From Bacteroidales bacterium (GTDB taxonomy: Bacteria > Bacteroidota > Bacteroidia > Bacteroidales > F082): a stretch of DNA of 64,000 nt. The stretch's first letter is position 1. Each line of letters begins with the position of its first letter. Positions 61,114-64,000 of this stretch are shown one piece after another. The notes under the pieces are model-generated. The model was not told the origin of the DNA, searched no databases, and saw nothing but the letters and a program-made list of their open reading frames with translations. The stretch is from the NCBI GenBank assembly GCA_017539045.1, contig JAFYHS010000001.1, positions 1-64,000 of the forward strand, read 5' to 3'. The position numbers were made by a program, and so were the translations under genes.

Positions 61114-62067
61114 TTAAAACTCCCATTCCCACAGGCAGGCGGCGGAAACGAAACCAGCACCAAAGGCGCTCATGATAATCTTGTCACCTTCTTTGATCTT
61201 GCCTGCTCTCAGCATTTCGTCAAGCATGATCGGGATGCTGGCCGATGAGGTGTTGCCGTACTTCTCGATGACAGTGGGATATTTCTCTTCGGGACCACCG
61301 ATGATATGGCGGATGCCTTCGATGATACGCTTGTTGGCCTGATGCAACAGGAACCAAGTAATATCCTCGTGGGTCAGATGGTTGTAATCCAACACATTCT
61401 GGATATCTTTGGCCGACTCGGTAACGGCAGTCTTGAACAACTCCTTACCTTTCATCACCAAGGGTTGACCTTTCACATAGTGCTGTTCGAAAGGCGTCGT
61501 TTCCATGCCACGTTCATAGTAAAGCACATCGCGGTCGCTGATCATAGTGAGTTTCACGTCTTTGAAGGCATTGCCGGCGGTCAGCACCACGGCACCAGCG
61601 CCGTCGCCAAAGAGGACGCTGCAGTCTCTTTCATGCCAGTTGCAGTATTTGGTGGGCTCTTCAGCACACAATATTAATATATTCTTCGCATGACCGGCTT
61701 TCATCATGCCGTCGGCGAGCATCAAGGCGTTGACAAAGCCAGCGCAAGCCACGTTGATGTCGAGGCCGGCACAGTTGAGGCCAATACGTTTTTGCACGAT
61801 GCAACTCAATCCTGGAGTGATGTGACGGTTAGCCACATTCGAGACCAAGAGGAAGTCGATCTGCTCGGGACGCAAGCCCGAGGCGTTGATGGCCTTTGTG
61901 GCGGCCTCAACAGCCAAGTCATACAAATCTTCGGTGGATAAAAGATGGCGGGCTTGAATACCCGTTCTGGTCGAAATCCAAGTGTCGTTGGTGTCCAAGA
62001 AAGTCGCCAAGTCGTCGTTGGTGACGGTGAGGGACGGCAACGCGCTTCCAGTTCCAATTATTTTCAT
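61114..62067 (-). CDS. fabH: 3-oxoacyl-ACP synthase III FabH
   Basis: FabH starts fatty-acid synthesis by condensing acyl-CoA with malonyl-ACP. The 317-aa protein has the catalytic triad: Cys in NVACAGFVNALMLADG (about residue 110), His in FLLHQANKRIIEG and Asn in GNTSSASIPIML. The start MKIIGTGSALPS is typical, as is the final GFVSAACLWEWEF. It is the first gene of the cluster, with a TACTTTTG box at 62114-62121 on the minus strand. The order fabH-fabF-fabZ-acpP-fabG is a complete elongation set apart from fabD and fabI. Confidence 0.96.
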   Translation of the reverse strand: MKIIGTGSALPSLTVTNDDLATFLDTNDTWISTRTGIQARHLLSTEDLYDLAVEAATKAINASGLRPEQIDFLLVSNVANRHITPGLSCIVQKRIGLNCAGLDINVACAGFVNALMLADGMMKAGHAKNILILCAEEPTKYCNWHERDCSVLFGDGAGAVVLTAGNAFKDVKLTMISDRDVLYYERGMETTPFEQHYVKGQPLVMKGKELFKTAVTESAKDIQNVLDYNHLTHEDITWFLLHQANKRIIEGIRHIIGGPEEKYPTVIEKYGNTSSASIPIMLDEMLRAGKIKEGDKIIMSAFGAGFVSAACLWEWEF

Positions 62068-62113
62068 TTCGTTTCGATTAAATTAAAAACTCGTCTTCAA
62101 TTTTAAAACGCCG

Positions 62114-62121
62114 CAAAAGTA
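62114..62121 (-). promoter_or_regulatory. -7 box of the fab operon
   Basis: Reads TACTTTTG on the minus strand, 47 bases upstream of the fabH ATG. Confidence 0.5.
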
Positions 62122-62168
62122 CAGCATCACCTTACACCGCGGGAAAAATGTGCCGAATACGGGCCGAA

Positions 62169-62220
62169 TGTGGCGAAATTCCCGCATTTGTGGCGAAATT
62201 TGTGCATTTTTGTGGCGAAA
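62169..62220. repeat. Three direct copies of TGTGGCGAAA upstream of fabH
   Basis: Copies begin at 62169, 62189 and about 62211, spaced by 20 and 22 bases, about two helical turns. They lie 50-100 bases upstream of the fabH -7 box and could be an operator for the fab operon. Confidence 0.6.
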
Positions 62221-62238
62221 ACGCCAAAATTAAACAAA

Positions 62239-62266
62239 AAGAGACGCGAGTTTTTCGCGTCTCTGT
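62239..62266 (-). terminator. Intrinsic terminator of the outer-membrane protein gene
   Basis: Stem AGAGACGCGA and TCGCGTCTCT with a five-base loop; on the minus strand it is followed by a T run. It lies 22 bases after the stop codon. Confidence 0.88.
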
Positions 62267-62286
62267 GGTGAATTATGGGCTGATTT

Positions 62287-64000
62287 TTACATCCCGCCCA
62301 TGCCTTGAGGAGCGCTTGGTGCGCCTTCGCCGCCTTGACGGGCCATCTGTTCCAGCTCCATCTTACCGAAGCGGAAGGTCACACCGACCGCAACACTACG
62401 GCTGTTGTATTTGTAGGAGGAGTTCGACTGCACATACGGGCTGTTGTTCGAATGCCCAAAGCGGTTGCTGTTAAAGATGTCGTTGGCATTGACGAAAACC
62501 GACAACCTACGGTCGAAGAAATCGGCACGCAGACCCGCATCAACGCCAAAATAGCCTTGACGCTCGCTAAACAAGGATTGCGTCGGTGAGCTATAGTAGC
62601 CCGAAGCCGTCAATTCCAGTTTGTTCCACAGCTTGGCCCACATGTTAAGGCGGAAGCTGTAAGACCACATGTCGCTTTCATATTCATGTCCCTCATACTC
62701 CGTCTTGATATAGGAATCATACAGATTGGCATAGAAACGCAGGTTGAAGAAACCGTTCGGACGGTACATCATATTGTACTCAAAGCCCGCATTATGGCTT
62801 TTGCCGACATTGACAGGATAGCTATAAGGCACCACGCGACCATAGAGCCAATGGTAATTCGAGACCGTAATCCTATCGACATTATTGGTCTTGCCACGAT
62901 AATAGGCCGACAGTCCAATGGAACCGAAGTTGTTCCAATACTTGGTCCAGCCAGCTTCGAAAGCATTGGTGAAGATGCGATCCAACTCTGGATTACCACT
63001 GCTGTAACTGTCCTCGTGATACATGGGGAAACGGCTCAACTGCTCAGCTCCAGGGGCAGCAATGCGGCGCGTATAGCTCAAGCTGAAGTTATGCATCGAC
63101 TTGGTGCGATAAGACAGGTGGAGCGAAGGCCTCACACTGAAGAAATGCTTATTAAAGTTGTATTGCGACGAGTCGGGATAGGCGCCTTTGACCAGCTCGC
63201 TGACAAAGCGTATGCCCGGCTTCACGGTGAAGCCACCAAACTTGTGCTGCAAGGTGATAAAGGCCTCGTTGTTCAAGTCGGTGAACTTGGCATTATAGGA
63301 ACGGTAGACGTCATTGTCCCACTCCCAAGCCTCTTTATCCGAATTAGGATTGATCACAGAGTCGGTGACAAGACTTTGATGTTCAGGATCATAGCCGATA
63401 GTATAACCCACCGAAATCTCTCCGTTCTCAGAATAAGGACGGTTGTAGACAACCTCGCCCTCGACGCCTGTGGAACGGTAGAGACTGTTTTGGCGTAACA
63501 CACGAGTGTAGTCCATGGGCAAGGTGAATTTCCTTGTCACTTCGCCATTATCGCGTCCACCAAAACTCATCCCATTGACACTGACGGAGAGGTTATGGCC
63601 CTCGTTGTTGAACTTATGCTGGTAATATAGACCGTAATTAGCGAAGTATTGACTCTCTTTGCCATAAGTGCTTTCGTGCATATCGGTGGTCAGCACATGG
63701 GGCAGATACTCATCTCTAAAGAAAGAGGTGTTGTTGGTGGCGTCACCCCAATTGGGCCATCCGCTCAACCATACATTCAAACTATTCGCTGTATCAATCT
63801 CATAATCAACGCTGAAGAAACCACCCAAACCATACATCTTGTTGTTGAAGACTGTACTATCGATTTCATGATTGGCGAGGGCTCCGCTCGCGTCGAACAG
63901 AGACTGGTCTGCAAAGGCATGGCCTTTCCAATCGGAATAGCTGCCGTTGATGTAGGCATTGACCGTCAGCTTGTCGTTCGACCAAACGTAGGAAGCCCAT
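62287..64000 (-). CDS. Outer-membrane beta-barrel (TonB-receptor-type) protein, 5'-truncated
   Basis: The frame is open to the right edge of the window, so the N terminus is missing; the Met at 63837 is internal. About 570 residues are visible, with the alternating aromatic strands of a large outer-membrane barrel (YYQHKFNNEGHNLSVSVNG, LHLSYRTKSMHNFSLSYTRR, NLRFYANLYDSYIKTEYEG). The end has SVFVNANDIFNSNRF followed by a Gly/Met/Pro-rich tail (GEGAPSAPQGMGGM). This tail and barrel are typical of Bacteroidota outer-membrane beta-barrel family proteins related to TonB-dependent receptors. The plug and any TonB box lie outside the window. The ligand is unknown. Confidence 0.88.
   Translation of the reverse strand, partial: WASYVWSNDKLTVNAYINGSYSDWKGHAFADQSLFDASGALANHEIDSTVFNNKMYGLGGFFSVDYEIDTANSLNVWLSGWPNWGDATNNTSFFRDEYLPHVLTTDMHESTYGKESQYFANYGLYYQHKFNNEGHNLSVSVNGMSFGGRDNGEVTRKFTLPMDYTRVLRQNSLYRSTGVEGEVVYNRPYSENGEISVGYTIGYDPEHQSLVTDSVINPNSDKEAWEWDNDVYRSYNAKFTDLNNEAFITLQHKFGGFTVKPGIRFVSELVKGAYPDSSQYNFNKHFFSVRPSLHLSYRTKSMHNFSLSYTRRIAAPGAEQLSRFPMYHEDSYSSGNPELDRIFTNAFEAGWTKYWNNFGSIGLSAYYRGKTNNVDRITVSNYHWLYGRVVPYSYPVNVGKSHNAGFEYNMMYRPNGFFNLRFYANLYDSYIKTEYEGHEYESDMWSYSFRLNMWAKLWNKLELTASGYYSSPTQSLFSERQGYFGVDAGLRADFFDRRLSVFVNANDIFNSNRFGHSNNSPYVQSNSSYKYNSRSVAVGVTFRFGKMELEQMARQGGEGAPSAPQGMGGM

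Noticed and set aside
58370..62067. Aryl polyene or flexirubin pigment cluster
   Set aside because: The five genes are a plain fatty-acid elongation set with standard motifs. No ammonia-lyase, acyltransferase or extra ketosynthase pair lies within the cluster.

Overview
The window is chromosomal DNA from an anaerobic member of the Bacteroidota, most likely order Bacteroidales. Four things point there. Promoters follow the Bacteroidota sigma pattern, with a TAnnTTTG box upstream of many genes. A C25 (gingipain-like) protease carries a type IX secretion C-terminal domain. Family markers include a DUF2027/Smr protein, a beta-barrel TonB-receptor-type protein with a Gly/Met-rich tail, and a SufBCDS operon. 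HydE, an Etf pair and a long-type acyl-CoA dehydrogenase suggest fermentative, hydrogen-linked metabolism. Genus and species cannot be fixed from this sequence alone.

Layout. 1-9,050: a partial surface or hydrolase-like protein, purN, a YitT-type membrane protein, tRNA-Arg(CCG), a DUF2027/Smr protein, an MbnP-like lipoprotein paired with a di-heme peroxidase, a YhcC-type radical SAM protein, and a chagasin-type inhibitor next to a papain-like protease. 9,160-25,550: a defence island built on a type I restriction-modification operon (two tandem hsdM genes, rhuM, hsdS, hsdR). Cargo is spliced into it: a two-TM protein with a possible GAF-like end, a 139-aa unknown, an AAA/TOPRIM nuclease broken by one in-frame TAG, and a 970-aa DUF4062 protein. 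An unknown 275-aa protein and an AAA_14/DUF4143 ATPase follow on the opposite strand. 25,700-30,520: acyl-CoA dehydrogenase with etfA/etfB, divergent from hydE. 30,590-39,400: the T9SS protease, an MBL/beta-CASP nuclease, hisS, hutH and two small membrane proteins. 39,400-45,000: the suf operon (sufB-GT39-sufC-sufD-sufS), with a glycosyltransferase inside it. 45,100-50,900: a PHP-domain protein, two GT39-type glycosyltransferases and a DUF2079 protein. 50,900-58,300: pepT, a second YitT protein, a YgiQ radical SAM protein, a nicotinamidase-like lipoprotein, an EIIC-like membrane protein, recX and a membrane LytTR regulator. 58,370-62,070: fatty-acid genes fabH-fabF-fabZ-acpP-fabG. 62,290-64,000: a partial outer-membrane beta-barrel protein.

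The most informative region is the restriction-modification island. By eye, hsdM1, hsdM2, rhuM, the first half of hsdS and hsdR have host-like GC content. The second half of hsdS, the cargo up to hsdR, and the genes just after hsdR are strikingly AT-rich. A vestigial copy of the start of hsdR lies about 1.95 kb upstream of the real hsdR. It encodes the same nine residues with synonymous codon changes and then stops. This looks like a scar left when cargo and a different hsdR allele were brought in by recombination. The operon therefore reads as a scaffold that exchanges specificity and accessory defence genes.

No CRISPR array, complete insertion sequence, integrase, rRNA or replication origin was seen. 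No gene-free stretch exceeds 300 bases; the longest (23,265-23,475 and 62,068-62,286) are described below.
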